Shown here in pieces: positions 6,849 through 15,079 of a stretch of DNA of 22,586 nucleotides. Origin of the DNA: an uncultured Megasphaera sp. (GTDB taxonomy: Bacteria > Bacillota > Negativicutes > Veillonellales > Megasphaeraceae); the NCBI GenBank assembly GCA_900540735.1, contig UQHB01000042.1, forward strand, positions 1 to 22,586, given 5' to 3'. How positions within the stretch are numbered: position 1 is the stretch's first letter; each line of letters starts with the position of its first letter. A program made the translations under genes and the position numbers. The notes under the pieces were generated by a model. That model ran no database searches. It was not told the DNA's origin and worked only from the letters and a program-made list of their open reading frames with translations.

Positions 6849-8624
6849 CTATAAATAAGATTCTATTTGTAAGCCGGTATAAGCTTCTACTGCTGTTTGC
6901 CCTTGATTATCCATAGGTGCAAAGTTGTTTGTTTGGCTTACATTGACAACCTTACTTGCATAGCTTTCTAAAGCACTACCCGACGCATCGAATTGGCCTT
7001 GCATTCCTATAAATTCTTTTGCCTTGTTGATGAGGCTAGCCAATCCATCGGCGCACCACTGAATCAATTCGCCCACTTTGCCAAGAACAGAAGCAACGCC
7101 TTCAATGACAGCGGCAACCGCCTGAAATGCTGTTGTGGCTAAATTCCAGAAATACAAGACAGCCGCTACAATAACCGAACCAACAATGTTGGCAATAATC
7201 TGCAAAATTGGAATAAGTGCTTGAATCAATGGTTGCAAAGCAATCCATGCTTCCTGAAGCATTTGCAAACCACTCATAACCCTTGCAAATCCGGGAGCAA
7301 ACGCCGCTACCACTTCATCCCAGTTATTTTTTACGTAGTAAATAGCCGCCGCAATGGCCGCAAATACTGCAATGACCGGCCATCCTAGGGCCGTAATGAT
7401 GCCAAAGGCCGCCGAAAGAACCGTATATAAGCCTGACACTATACCCACGACCGAAGATATTGCCGACCCTAAGAGACTGATAATTCCGCCAACAACCATG
7501 ACGGCCGCCGCAATCATCACGAACTTGGCCACAATGTTGCTAGTGCCTAAAAGGTTTTCAATAAATGAAATTCCTGCACCAATGGCATTAACAACTCCTA
7601 AAATAGATACCAAAACAGGATGTTGCGCTTGTAAATTGGCGTATGCTTGTTGGTCTTCAGCGGAATTGCTCTTAGGGCCTTCAGATAAATCCATGAACGT
7701 ATTTACAGTACTTTCTACGTCTTGCATAACACCGACAATAGACTGCGCAATTCGAGAAAATATCTGTGTACGCCGCTGAATGCGCATAATGGAATAATCC
7801 CAGAAATTGGATACCATCTGTAAGGACTGGCCGATGGTCATCGGCATTTGCCCGAACTCGCTATCTATAGCGCCGCCGCTGGCAAGAATAGCCTGAATGA
7901 CTTTGATAGATGTGAGTTCACCTTCGGAACCCATTTTTTTTAAATCCCCAATAGTTACGCCCATATTTTCGGCGATATGTTGCATCAAAAGCGAGGCGTT
8001 TTCATCCAACGAGTGAAGTTCATCGCCTTGCAAGACACCGGAACCGAGAGCCTGCCCTAACTGTAAGATAGAGGCTTGTGCTTCTGTAGCTGACGCACCG
8101 CCAACGGTCAAGGCCTTAGAAACAATATCCGTAACCCTCATGGCGTCCTCTTGTGATACGCCGAACTGCTTAGCACCGCGGGCAACTTTATAATACAAAT
8201 CCCCCATGGATGACAAACTTTGCCGGTTATCCTGCGACAATGAATATAAGCGGTCTTCTATTCCTATTCGTTCCGCTTCACTATTCGTAACGGTGCGCAG
8301 TCGGCCATCAAGGTTCATCATTTCGTCAGCTGCACCCTTAATGCTCGTTACAGTAAAGGCCGCGGCCATGGCACCAGCGAGCGGCCCCATCATCCCCATT
8401 AAGCCATTAATAGAATTGCGAATCATGCCGACACCTGCGGCGGCTTGCGCGGCACCTGTACGAATGGTAGCCAGGCCACGAGATACAGCAGAACCCGCAC
8501 GCGCACCATTTGCAGCCATCGTGGAAAGTGCGCCTTTCGTAGAGTTAATAGATGCCGTTGCGGCACTGGCACTCCCTTTGTCCATGGCCATTTTGATTTT
8601 GACAATAAGCTCACGAACGACCAT
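6849..8624 (-). CDS. Tail tape measure protein, 591 aa
   Basis: Residues about 95-255 match the tape measure N-terminal domain, with DEMMNLDGRLRTVTNSEAE, GDLYYKVARGAKQFGVSQED and LGSGVLQGDELHSLDENASL. The rest is Ala/Ile/Val-rich helix with several membrane-like stretches (about residues 360-480), typical of proteins packed in the tube lumen and released at infection. At roughly 1.5 Angstrom per residue, 591 residues suggest a tail of about 90 nm, short for a myovirus. Start ATG 8624 follows AAGGA at 7 bases and overlaps the -1 frame chaperone extension by 14 bases. Confidence 0.93.
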   Translation of the reverse strand: MVVRELIVKIKMAMDKGSASAATASINSTKGALSTMAANGARAGSAVSRGLATIRTGAAQAAAGVGMIRNSINGLMGMMGPLAGAMAAAFTVTSIKGAADEMMNLDGRLRTVTNSEAERIGIEDRLYSLSQDNRQSLSSMGDLYYKVARGAKQFGVSQEDAMRVTDIVSKALTVGGASATEAQASILQLGQALGSGVLQGDELHSLDENASLLMQHIAENMGVTIGDLKKMGSEGELTSIKVIQAILASGGAIDSEFGQMPMTIGQSLQMVSNFWDYSIMRIQRRTQIFSRIAQSIVGVMQDVESTVNTFMDLSEGPKSNSAEDQQAYANLQAQHPVLVSILGVVNAIGAGISFIENLLGTSNIVAKFVMIAAAVMVVGGIISLLGSAISSVVGIVSGLYTVLSAAFGIITALGWPVIAVFAAIAAAIYYVKNNWDEVVAAFAPGFARVMSGLQMLQEAWIALQPLIQALIPILQIIANIVGSVIVAAVLYFWNLATTAFQAVAAVIEGVASVLGKVGELIQWCADGLASLINKAKEFIGMQGQFDASGSALESYASKVVNVSQTNNFAPMDNQGQTAVEAYTGLQIESYL

Positions 8625-8817
8625 TTTTCTGTCCTTTCTTCGTTTCTGCCTTCATGGTAGCGTATTCAATATCCGCTTTCATGTCGAGATAATGGGTAAG
8701 TCCGACCAAATCCGCAAGAGATACCATACCCGTTTTGACCTCTGTAAATGTCACCATACCGCTAGCAATGACGCGGTAAATAAAGGTTATTTGCCCGAAC
8801 TCAGAAGAGTATTCCCC
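8611..8817 (-). CDS. -1 frame extension of the tail assembly chaperone (GT-like)
   Basis: The 163 bases between the chaperone stop (8787) and tape measure start contain no separate good start, but the -1 frame is open from well upstream of 8817 through a TGA at 8613-8611. The encoded extension is 67 residues, containing FIYRVIASGMVTFTEV, SLADLVGLTHYLDMKADIEY and a basic tail. Slippage of Gly-tRNA on the GGGG at 8817-8814 would re-pair perfectly and give a 237-residue fusion; an AAAAA run at 8850-8846 is an alternative site. No canonical heptamer is present at the G run. Chaperone frameshifts (lambda G/GT type) are near-universal immediately upstream of the tape measure. Independent translation from an internal ATG is less likely, as no ribosome site is visible. 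Confidence 0.68.
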   Translation of the reverse strand, partial: GEYSSEFGQITFIYRVIASGMVTFTEVKTGMVSLADLVGLTHYLDMKADIEYATMKAETKKGQKNGRS

Positions 8818-9323
8818 TGGAATGACTGCTTTACCTCTGCCAACGTTTTTCGGACGCCAGTCGGGACGCTGGAGAGCTTGGAAAAATCCATGTAATTGAC
8901 TCGGAATACTTTAATCATCAAGACAAACATATCAATGATACGGCCAGAAAAAACTTCATTAATAGCCGCTTCATCTAATACTTGAAACTCTGGCGCGCCT
9001 TTATTTGTTTTCGGGGCCACACTAATATAATCCGGGTCGAGCAACAAAGAGGCCGCCCGTTCGAATTGTTTACCGTCTGCGTTTTTCGCCAAATTATTCA
9101 ACGCATTAGATAAGGTTTCGCCTAAGAAAAGCATGTCTTGTACATCTTTATCCAACGAATCATCTTTCAAGCCTTGAACAGCTCCACCAAGCGCCGGCGC
9201 AATAATTTTTTGAAGCTCTCCTAGTACATACATGGCATGGAACGGCGTAAATTGACGAATAGCAAAGACATACGGCCCTTGCGTGTATTTTTCGACCTTG
9301 CCGCCAGAATACATAATAGACAT
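8787..9323 (-). CDS. Tail assembly chaperone (G-like), 178 aa
   Basis: Start ATG 9323 has AAAGGAGGATATAAAG upstream. The protein is mostly helical (FTPFHAMYVLGELQKIIAPA at residues about 25-44; a C-terminal SGRIIDMFVLMIKVFRVNYM block), has no export signal, and lies between tail tube and tape measure, the fixed position of tail chaperones that coat the tape measure during assembly. The last nine codons differ from the frameshifted form, in which residue 170 (Gly) would be followed by the 67-residue extension. Confidence 0.82.
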   Translation of the reverse strand: MSIMYSGGKVEKYTQGPYVFAIRQFTPFHAMYVLGELQKIIAPALGGAVQGLKDDSLDKDVQDMLFLGETLSNALNNLAKNADGKQFERAASLLLDPDYISVAPKTNKGAPEFQVLDEAAINEVFSGRIIDMFVLMIKVFRVNYMDFSKLSSVPTGVRKTLAEVKQSFQGNTLLSSGK

Positions 9324-9338
9324 TCTTTATATCCTCCT

Positions 9339-9821
9339 TTAATTGTTGCCGCCAATAACAGGATTAGAAACCTGCCCAGTGTTGAATACCCAATCTTGGC
9401 TGTCGATTTTACGGCCTCGTTTGGATTCGGGGAAGTTCTGAACCCACGCTTGTTTAGCAAAGAACAGCGTCGAGCCCGATAAGTCCTTGATGAGAAGCGG
9501 CGCCATACCGCCACCGTTTGCCCGGTCTTTGTTGTACATCGAAGAAAGATAGTCATTTGATTTCGACGATGTAGCCAGCGACACCGTGACTTCAAAGGTG
9601 CTGTTCGGGTCCACAGAACGGCCAACTTCGCCATCTGCGCCGGAATAAATCTGCATGCCGTCGCCTAATGGTTTAATGGTAATCATGTCGTCTTCTGCAA
9701 AGCCTGTCAGTTGACGGCCGCCAAAGATAATGATGTTTTTCTTTGGATCATAGGTAAGAACGTCACCGCTGGCAAAGAGCTGTAAATTAAACCGTAATTT
9801 TTTCTTTTCTGCTTCTGTCAT
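9339..9821 (-). CDS. Tail tube protein (DUF3277-like), 160 aa
   Basis: Matches DUF3277 tube proteins of contractile phages: GDVLTYDPKKNIIIFGGRQL, TGFAEDDMITIKP, then VGRSVDPNSTFEVTVSLATS and the C-terminal SQDWVFNTGQVSNPVIGGN. It polymerises as the inner tube beneath the sheath and immediately follows the sheath gene, as expected. The N-terminus contains LRFNLQLFASG, the LQLFA-type motif that recurs at the start of many Firmicutes phage structural proteins. AAAGGAGG precedes ATG 9821 by 9 bases. Confidence 0.92.
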   Translation of the reverse strand: MTEAEKKKLRFNLQLFASGDVLTYDPKKNIIIFGGRQLTGFAEDDMITIKPLGDGMQIYSGADGEVGRSVDPNSTFEVTVSLATSSKSNDYLSSMYNKDRANGGGMAPLLIKDLSGSTLFFAKQAWVQNFPESKRGRKIDSQDWVFNTGQVSNPVIGGNN

Positions 9822-9837
9822 ATCTGCTACCTCCTTT

Positions 9838-11205
9838 CTATTGGCTCACTTGAATCAGGTTATCATACGTAAAGGAGCCGTTAATGTGGACCACGTGAAT
9901 GGCCCCCGCCAGGCGCGCCGTAAAGGAAACACCTGTTAAAATACGGCGTGCTTTTTGATTCGGCGTAATATTGGCCGCAAGGGGAACCGATACGACATAG
10001 CCAAGGTTAAGGTTGTCGTCTGCGTCATACTCATCTGGTGCAATACCGCCAGCCGTTTGGCCGTCTTCTAAGGCTTTACGCAGAACAGACTCAATGGAGC
10101 CAATACCGCCATCCGTATAATCGACCTTGTCGCTATTAATGAGCAGATAGAAGATGTTTGTCCTAATTTCCTCGACGAGCCAATCACGGAAACGAATAAT
10201 ATCAATCCATTCGCCAGCCGCTACTTTACCGGTCTGCGTAATAGCGACATTGCGGAACCGTTCGAAGGTATTTACATTTTTCTTAGTCAAGGCTGTAAAT
10301 TCTGTTTCATTCAATGCGTCCGTAGATACACCAGCCAATTTTTTATTAGCCCACGTTTCCCCACCCGGAGAAATGGAAAAGGCGCGGCTCATCAACGCGG
10401 CATCTAAGAATTCCGTTTCTGCTAATGCATGATACCAGCAGGACGTGCGGTAATAGTTTTTAGCAAAGAGCAAAGAACCTGTATCCGTCGAAACGGCTGC
10501 ATCTTTGGCCCCTGCTTCTGCAATCGCTGTCAAAAACAGTTTTTCATGGCTTTCTGTCCAGTCTGCCATAGCCAAAATGTCGGCAGGTTTGCGGCTCGTC
10601 AGGATAATGCCGTAAAAATCATTATCTTCTGCTGTAATGGCCGCCATAGCTGTCGGAATATCTTCATTCACATCACCAGTAAGAGCCGTCAAATTCGGCG
10701 ACACTTCTAGCGAAAAATCAACATCCTTTTTCGCAATAGTCAGGGTCGTTGCAACAGCGGTCGCAGTAATAACGGCGTTTTTATCTGCTGTCACTACGCC
10801 AGCAAGGCCGGTCAAAATAGCCGCGGCGTCACCGCTTGCATTCGTGTATTCATACGGTGTTTTCATAACATTTCCCTTAGCATCTTTTGTGGACACTGTC
10901 AGGGAGTATTTCCCTGTTGGGAGAATATTTTTTACCGTTACGGTAAGATTTTTACACGCCATACGTCCCACTTTGACTTGTGTAGGCCGTGGCGTCTGCG
11001 CAAAATAATCACTTACAGCTAGATAAATCTTATCTTCTGTACTAAATCCCATATCTACTAACTCGTCGACGCTGGTAATCGTCAGCGCACGGCTCAAGCT
11101 GTGGAAATGGGGGCCAATAATCATACCCGTACTAAATCCCATTTGGGATACGCCTGTTGTATTCAGCGCAATCTGGACGTTGACGATTCTTGATAGATTC
11201 CCCAT
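9838..11205 (-). CDS. Contractile tail sheath protein (DUF3383-like), 455 aa
   Basis: The N-terminus (LSRIVNVQIALNTTGVSQMG, FSTGMIIGPH, then SVDELVDMGF, YFAQTPRPTQVKVGR) and C-terminal part (WIDIIRFRDWLVEEIRTNIF, NLGYVVSVPLAANITPNQKA) match DUF3383 sheath proteins. Residues about 86-178 are a threonine-rich beta insertion with TVTVKN...YSLTVSTKD...TASATTLTI-like pattern that probably decorates the outside of the sheath. Presence of this gene establishes a contractile tail. Start ATG 11205 is three bases past the stop of the neck gene, with AGGAACG upstream. Confidence 0.92.
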   Translation of the reverse strand: MGNLSRIVNVQIALNTTGVSQMGFSTGMIIGPHFHSLSRALTITSVDELVDMGFSTEDKIYLAVSDYFAQTPRPTQVKVGRMACKNLTVTVKNILPTGKYSLTVSTKDAKGNVMKTPYEYTNASGDAAAILTGLAGVVTADKNAVITATAVATTLTIAKKDVDFSLEVSPNLTALTGDVNEDIPTAMAAITAEDNDFYGIILTSRKPADILAMADWTESHEKLFLTAIAEAGAKDAAVSTDTGSLLFAKNYYRTSCWYHALAETEFLDAALMSRAFSISPGGETWANKKLAGVSTDALNETEFTALTKKNVNTFERFRNVAITQTGKVAAGEWIDIIRFRDWLVEEIRTNIFYLLINSDKVDYTDGGIGSIESVLRKALEDGQTAGGIAPDEYDADDNLNLGYVVSVPLAANITPNQKARRILTGVSFTARLAGAIHVVHINGSFTYDNLIQVSQ

Positions 11206-11208
11206 GTC

Positions 11209-11757
11209 TTACGTTCCTCCTTTTACTTCAATCGGCAGCGGCAATGGTTCCGGTCGTCCCGGAACCAACGTCGCCCCATCAATTTTCACGGCATCAATGT
11301 AGCCCGGCGTGTCCATTACCTCGCTGTTATACCGTAGGTGTAAATCTACGGCGGCGCGTGATTCCCATGTCTGGTTTTCTTGCAAGGCCGTCAAATCCAC
11401 CGTATTTTCGGCATCAAAAAAGGCCACCCTCGCAGATACACATTTATCTACAATGGTCGGCCTTTCCAGTCCCCGAATCATTTGCTCGATGCGGTCATAT
11501 GCTTCACTGTCACCGGCATCAAATACTTGGACTTCTACGGTTGCCGTCGTCGGCACGAAAACGTTCAGCGTGCCCGGCTTATCCGTGCGCCTAAGCTCCG
11601 GCGATACCTCATGCACTGCTGAGTATATCCGCAATGTCGCATACGGCCGTTTTTGTTTTGGCATGCGGTTTTGATGCTGCCAAATCACACTGCTACCGGG
11701 CAGTTCTAACAGCGTCGCTAAAATGTCATGGATGAAGCGGCGTTTATCACTCGTCAT
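11209..11757 (-). CDS. Neck/tail terminator protein, 182 aa
   Basis: Residues about 1-130 resemble phage neck terminator proteins (gp12-like, LIC_12616 family): helix RRFIHDILATLLELPG, VIWQHQNRMPKQKRPYATLR, TATVEVQVFDAGDSEAYDRI and the final ESRAAVDLHLRYNSEV. These cap the tail tube and bind the head connector. Start ATG 11757 overlaps the upstream gene by 11 bases. The C-terminal 40 residues are Pro-rich. The family call depends on pattern and position just before the sheath. Confidence 0.75.
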   Translation of the reverse strand: MTSDKRRFIHDILATLLELPGSSVIWQHQNRMPKQKRPYATLRIYSAVHEVSPELRRTDKPGTLNVFVPTTATVEVQVFDAGDSEAYDRIEQMIRGLERPTIVDKCVSARVAFFDAENTVDLTALQENQTWESRAAVDLHLRYNSEVMDTPGYIDAVKIDGATLVPGRPEPLPLPIEVKGGT

Positions 11758-12109
11758 CTGGCATCACCTCTTTTGCAATAGACTTATAGTGATTGATGAC
11801 ATTACTTTGATAGGCATCGCACTGGACGACTTTATAGTGCCGATTCTGCCATAGTAAGATGTCCGCTTCGGACATACCTTCATTCCAGCCGATTTCTTTT
11901 TCAGTTTGTAAGGGTACGTCTGTGTAAATCTTGACGTAACCCACATTCCGAGAGCCTTCTGCAGCCACCAACGTATATTCATTGGTATTTAACGGCTGCA
12001 CGGACGCCCGTATGGTCATTTCGGACGTACTGCCAGGCTTATAATAGCCGTCTTCCCCCATCACACCAATGGAGCGGCGTAATATGGTAATAGGTCTCCT
12101 AAAGCTCAT
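11747..12109 (-). CDS. Head-tail joining protein, 120 aa
   Basis: I chose ATG 12109 (MSFRRPITI) because GGGAG lies 6-7 bases upstream and the previous gene stops at 12111; an earlier in-frame start at 12169 would overlap that gene by 59 bases without a ribosome site. The protein is beta-rich (TIRASVQPLNTNEYTLVA, YVKIYTDVPLQTEKEIGW, then GMSEADILLWQNRHYKVVQC), the pattern of head-closure or stopper proteins between the gp10-like and terminator genes. The function is inferred mainly from gene order. Confidence 0.68.
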   Translation of the reverse strand: MSFRRPITILRRSIGVMGEDGYYKPGSTSEMTIRASVQPLNTNEYTLVAAEGSRNVGYVKIYTDVPLQTEKEIGWNEGMSEADILLWQNRHYKVVQCDAYQSNVINHYKSIAKEVMPDDE

Positions 12110-12110
12110 G

Positions 12111-12563
12111 TTATTCTCCCTTCTTGACGCGATAATTAACCCCACGATTGCGTAAGGACCCAGAATCAATTAAGGGATGACTTGATTTCTTTTTGGCAAT
12201 CGTTGCCGGAGCATTGGGAGCAAAAGAACCATAGGTAATCATATTTCGCATGTCCTTTTTAGCCTCTTCCCCTAGTAGTTCAAGGGCTTGGTCTGCTGAC
12301 ATGCCATCAATGACCTTACTGGTTAGTTGAGCAGCTGTTTTATCCCATTTCTTGGCATTACGGTCAACTGTTTTTCTGACAAATGGCCGCGCCGGTATAT
12401 GTTCCGTGCCGTATTCATTCCAAATGGCAACGTCGGCCAAACTCGTTTTCCCATCGTCATCGGTGCCGGCATTAGCAAACACGCCGACTTCAACCGTGCC
12501 GCCAAGGTCTTCCAAGCTTTGAATAATATGAGTGTAGCCCAAATCCCTATCTTCTACAGCCAT
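12111..12563 (-). CDS. HK97 gp10-like / Mu gpG-like neck protein, 150 aa
   Basis: ATG 12563 (MAVEDRDLGY) has GGGAGG at 8 bases and is preferred over an upstream in-frame start that would lie deep inside the neighbouring gene. The features are VEVGVFANAG, DVAIWNEYGTEHIPARPFVR and the C-terminal PLIDSGSLRNRGVNYRV. Together they are the signature of gp10/virion morphogenesis-type proteins, which contribute to tail completion or head-tail joining. It overlaps the DUF4054-like gene by 17 bases. Confidence 0.8.
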   Translation of the reverse strand: MAVEDRDLGYTHIIQSLEDLGGTVEVGVFANAGTDDDGKTSLADVAIWNEYGTEHIPARPFVRKTVDRNAKKWDKTAAQLTSKVIDGMSADQALELLGEEAKKDMRNMITYGSFAPNAPATIAKKKSSHPLIDSGSLRNRGVNYRVKKGE

Positions 12564-12987
12564 AGCCACCGCCTCCCATCCGGGTACACACCGGCACAAT
12601 ACAAGCGGCACGCAAGGCCAAAAACATTTTGCCGTAACTCGTTTTATTGAGCATGGCATCGGCTTCGGACTTGCTCGGCCCATCTTGTACAGCCCCATAA
12701 GAGCGCGAGAGGTCGCCTTCTGTTTCACTGACAATATTGCCAGCTACTAAAGCGCCGCCGTTTGCGCCGCTATCCTCTACCATTTCACCGAGTTTCATGA
12801 GGTGCGCCGCGTAATAGGCAACAGCTTTTGCATAAAAAGGGCCAAAACGCTTCTTGCTGACTAGGTCCCGGCAAATTTCCATATACGCTAAGACTTCTTC
12901 ATCATCCATCATGGTATATTCTTTTGCAATGAGCCGAAAAGCATCTAATAACGCTAAATTTTCCTGTTCTGCGGCGCAATAACTCAT
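12547..12987 (-). CDS. DUF4054-like head completion/connector protein, 146 aa
   Basis: A helical adaptor pattern: FGPFYAKAVAYYAAHLMKL near residues 48-66, then GNIVSETEGDLSRSYGA and MLNKTSYGKMFLALRAACIV. This is diagnostic of DUF4054, a gp6/gp15-like connector ring protein that binds below the portal. The C-terminus is a short Gly-rich basic tail. It follows the small Rho-N/HeH-like gene by two bases and overlaps the next neck gene. Confidence 0.82.
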   Translation of the reverse strand: MSYCAAEQENLALLDAFRLIAKEYTMMDDEEVLAYMEICRDLVSKKRFGPFYAKAVAYYAAHLMKLGEMVEDSGANGGALVAGNIVSETEGDLSRSYGAVQDGPSKSEADAMLNKTSYGKMFLALRAACIVPVCTRMGGGGYGCRR

Positions 12988-12989
12988 GA

Positions 12990-13304
12990 TTACGCCACTC
13001 CCTTAGCTTTCTTAATGGCGTCAATAATGTCGTCTTTCTTAGTAAGCCCTGTTAAATCAATGTTGTTGTTTTCGGCAAATTGCTTCAACTCTTCAATCGT
13101 ATTAGCTGTCAATGCCTTTTCAGCTCGTTCGGCCTGTGTTTTCGTAACGGCTTTGAGCGTCCCATTTTCCAAGGCACGCCGTAAAGCCGGATATTTTTCT
13201 TTCAACTCAACTTCATTTTCTTCTACTTCTACCGGTTTAGCCGGGATTAATAAAATGGACCCATACACAATAGCGTGCTGGGTCGTGTTTAATAAAATTG
13301 TCAT
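12990..13304 (-). CDS. Small head protein with HeH/Rho-N-like C-terminus, 104 aa
   Basis: A 104-residue protein between capsid and connector genes. Residues about 68-101 (TIEELKQFAENNNIDLTGLT, then KKDDIIDAIKKA) resemble the small helix-extended-helix fold of HeH/LEM or Rho N-terminal domains, which bind nucleic acid or proteins. The N-terminal half is a short beta segment (YGSILLIPAKPVEVEENEVE). Genes of this kind often occupy this slot in Firmicutes phages, but I know no fixed function. GGAG lies 12 bases before ATG 13304, a longer spacing than most genes here. Confidence 0.65.
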   Translation of the reverse strand: MTILLNTTQHAIVYGSILLIPAKPVEVEENEVELKEKYPALRRALENGTLKAVTKTQAERAEKALTANTIEELKQFAENNNIDLTGLTKKDDIIDAIKKAKGVA

Positions 13305-13311
13305 AGTTTTC

Positions 13312-14268
13312 TTATACTCCTTCTGCTTTTACAAATGCCATTGGCATAAATACGGTTACGCCGACCGCTTCCGCAACACAGTTGACAACGTATTCAAGAT
13401 TCCGGTACTGAACGGGCAACTGGTCAAACCGTGTCGGGATTTCAAATTTAACGTAGGACGGGTCAAACATACCGGCAATAATCATATCCGAGCCGTCAGC
13501 ACCTGCACCTTTCAATTCGCCTACTTTCATCCAACGCGTAATTTCCGGGTGGATACCACGAAGGAATTGTAATACCGTTGTTTCAAGGTCAGGAATACGT
13601 GTCTGAGACAACGTATAGTACACGGACGGAGCCATTAACACGGTGTTTGCCTGTTCTACTTCGTTGGTAGAGAGTGGAATTGCATTAATAATCGCATTCA
13701 TATCCCGAATCATTTGGTCAGCCGTTTTCGTGCTGAGTTGGGTTTTATTGCTAGTCCCATCACCGGCTAATGCGATTTCAGCAATATTGGGATTATCTAA
13801 AAAGCCCATGATATTATGCTTTTTATCGCCATACCATGCGATTTTATTCAATTTCAAATCAATGCCACGCCGTGCCTGCTGTGCTCTTGTGGCATTCAAA
13901 TCACGACGAGCAAAGGCGGCATTTTTAACTTCCCGGTAATTGTAACCGTAGGAATCGCCGAGAGAGAAAACTTTGACAGCACTTTCACGAGCGACTAAAT
14001 CGACACGTGGCAAATCATCGGCATAATTCGAAATGATTTCAGCCACGCCAACAGCGTCAAATACGTATTGAACAGCAGTTTCGGCACCGCTTGGAATATC
14101 TGTCTGTACCGGGAAGACTTGAAAGGCGTTCATCGGTGCCCGTTTGACCGTCAATGTCTGCGCCCGGATATGGGTTAATTGGCGCGCTAAGAAAGCACTT
14201 TCTGTACTGTCCAAGTGTGGCGTCATTTCGATGTATTTCAATTCTCTTTCATCATATCTTACTGGCAT
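13312..14268 (-). CDS. Major capsid protein (DUF2184-like), 318 aa
   Basis: Matches the DUF2184 capsid family: FLARQLTHIRAQTLTVKRAP and FPVQTDIPSGAETAVQYVFD, then AKIISNYADDLPRVDL-like AEIISNYADDLPRVDLVARE, DLNATRAQQARRGIDLKLNK and WYGDKKHNIMGFLDNPNI, with a C-terminal VQYRNLEYVVNCVAEAVGVT. It forms the HK97-fold shell. AAGGAGG lies 8 bases before ATG 14268. The order protease/scaffold, cement, capsid is standard for this family. Confidence 0.92.
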   Translation of the reverse strand: MPVRYDERELKYIEMTPHLDSTESAFLARQLTHIRAQTLTVKRAPMNAFQVFPVQTDIPSGAETAVQYVFDAVGVAEIISNYADDLPRVDLVARESAVKVFSLGDSYGYNYREVKNAAFARRDLNATRAQQARRGIDLKLNKIAWYGDKKHNIMGFLDNPNIAEIALAGDGTSNKTQLSTKTADQMIRDMNAIINAIPLSTNEVEQANTVLMAPSVYYTLSQTRIPDLETTVLQFLRGIHPEITRWMKVGELKGAGADGSDMIIAGMFDPSYVKFEIPTRFDQLPVQYRNLEYVVNCVAEAVGVTVFMPMAFVKAEGV

Positions 14269-14286
14269 TATGATTTCCTCCTTATC

Positions 14287-15078
14287 TTAGAGACGTACCC
14301 GGAGCCGTACAATGTCGTCAGCAGAACTGGATTCCATAAACGTAAGGCCTTTAATGGCACTACTAGAAGCGGCAACGCTTGCCGTCGGTGCAGCACTGGA
14401 GATTTTTCCAGTACCAGTTACGACCGCTTCGCCCGGTGTATTGCCATTACCTGCGTTCTTTTCCGTCAGTGTAAACGTAGCATCCTTACTCGTGACGTCG
14501 AATACGTCAGTAATTTTCTTTTGGCCTTTAAGTGCTGCAACTAAGGCAGTAACAGAAGCGTTTACATCTGCACCCACATTAAATTGAGCACCTGTGGCAC
14601 CCGTCGCTTTTGCGGTAAGCGTTGTCGTGCCGATTTTTACAGTATCACCGTCTGCCAAATTAGTCGTTACGGTGTAGGTACGCACGCCAGCCACGGCGGT
14701 GTCCGCTGTTGCCGCAGTGTAAGCCATGCCGTTATCATCCATAGAAATAGCCGCCGGTTCGCCTGCATGAACTTCGCCTCCTGCTCGCACGTAAATATCG
14801 CCAAAGCTCATAACAGGTAAACAGTACCCTTTTTCATAGTACGCGCCGTCTCGTGGTTCACGATGTACATGTACGGCAATCCCTATGACTTTATTACCAT
14901 CTGCATTGCTCGTAAGCGGTTTGCACAAGCCGTCTTCTGTACCGCGAATCACGGCATCACCGGGATTTACGCCCTCTTCTGCGGTATAGCTATCGCATAC
15001 ATCCGTAGACGTATTTGCCTTCATGCCGGGCAAACCTTTGGCATCGTCATCTCTGTACCACTGAAATAATTTAGACAT
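14287..15078 (-). CDS. Capsid cement/decoration protein (Gp24-like) with beta insertion, 263 aa
   Basis: Residues 1-125 show the cement protein pattern: NTSTDVCDSYTAEEGVNPGD, VIRGTEDGLCKPLTSNADG, VIGIAVHVHREPRDG, then PVMSFGDIYVRAGGEVHAGE. It resumes at GLTFMESSSADDIVRLRVRL at the C-terminus. An extra module of about 100 residues (131-228) rich in Thr, Ala and Val interrupts these halves, with TYTVTTNLADGDTVKIGTTT and LTEKNAGNGNTPGEAVVTGT. Such immunoglobulin-like or similar beta modules decorate phage heads. Start ATG 15078 is one base after the protease stop (TAATATG), with GGAGG upstream. Confidence 0.82.
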   Translation of the reverse strand: MSKLFQWYRDDDAKGLPGMKANTSTDVCDSYTAEEGVNPGDAVIRGTEDGLCKPLTSNADGNKVIGIAVHVHREPRDGAYYEKGYCLPVMSFGDIYVRAGGEVHAGEPAAISMDDNGMAYTAATADTAVAGVRTYTVTTNLADGDTVKIGTTTLTAKATGATGAQFNVGADVNASVTALVAALKGQKKITDVFDVTSKDATFTLTEKNAGNGNTPGEAVVTGTGKISSAAPTASVAASSSAIKGLTFMESSSADDIVRLRVRL

Positions 15079-15079
15079 A

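Noticed and set aside
8206..8895. 229-codon plus-strand open frame
   Set aside because: Lies opposite the tape measure start and chaperone genes, which have clear families, ribosome sites and spacing; composition is that of a shadow frame.
12564..12734. Longer N-terminus for the gp10-like protein
   Set aside because: The added 57 residues overlap the DUF4054-like gene and look random; ATG 12563 has GGGAGG.
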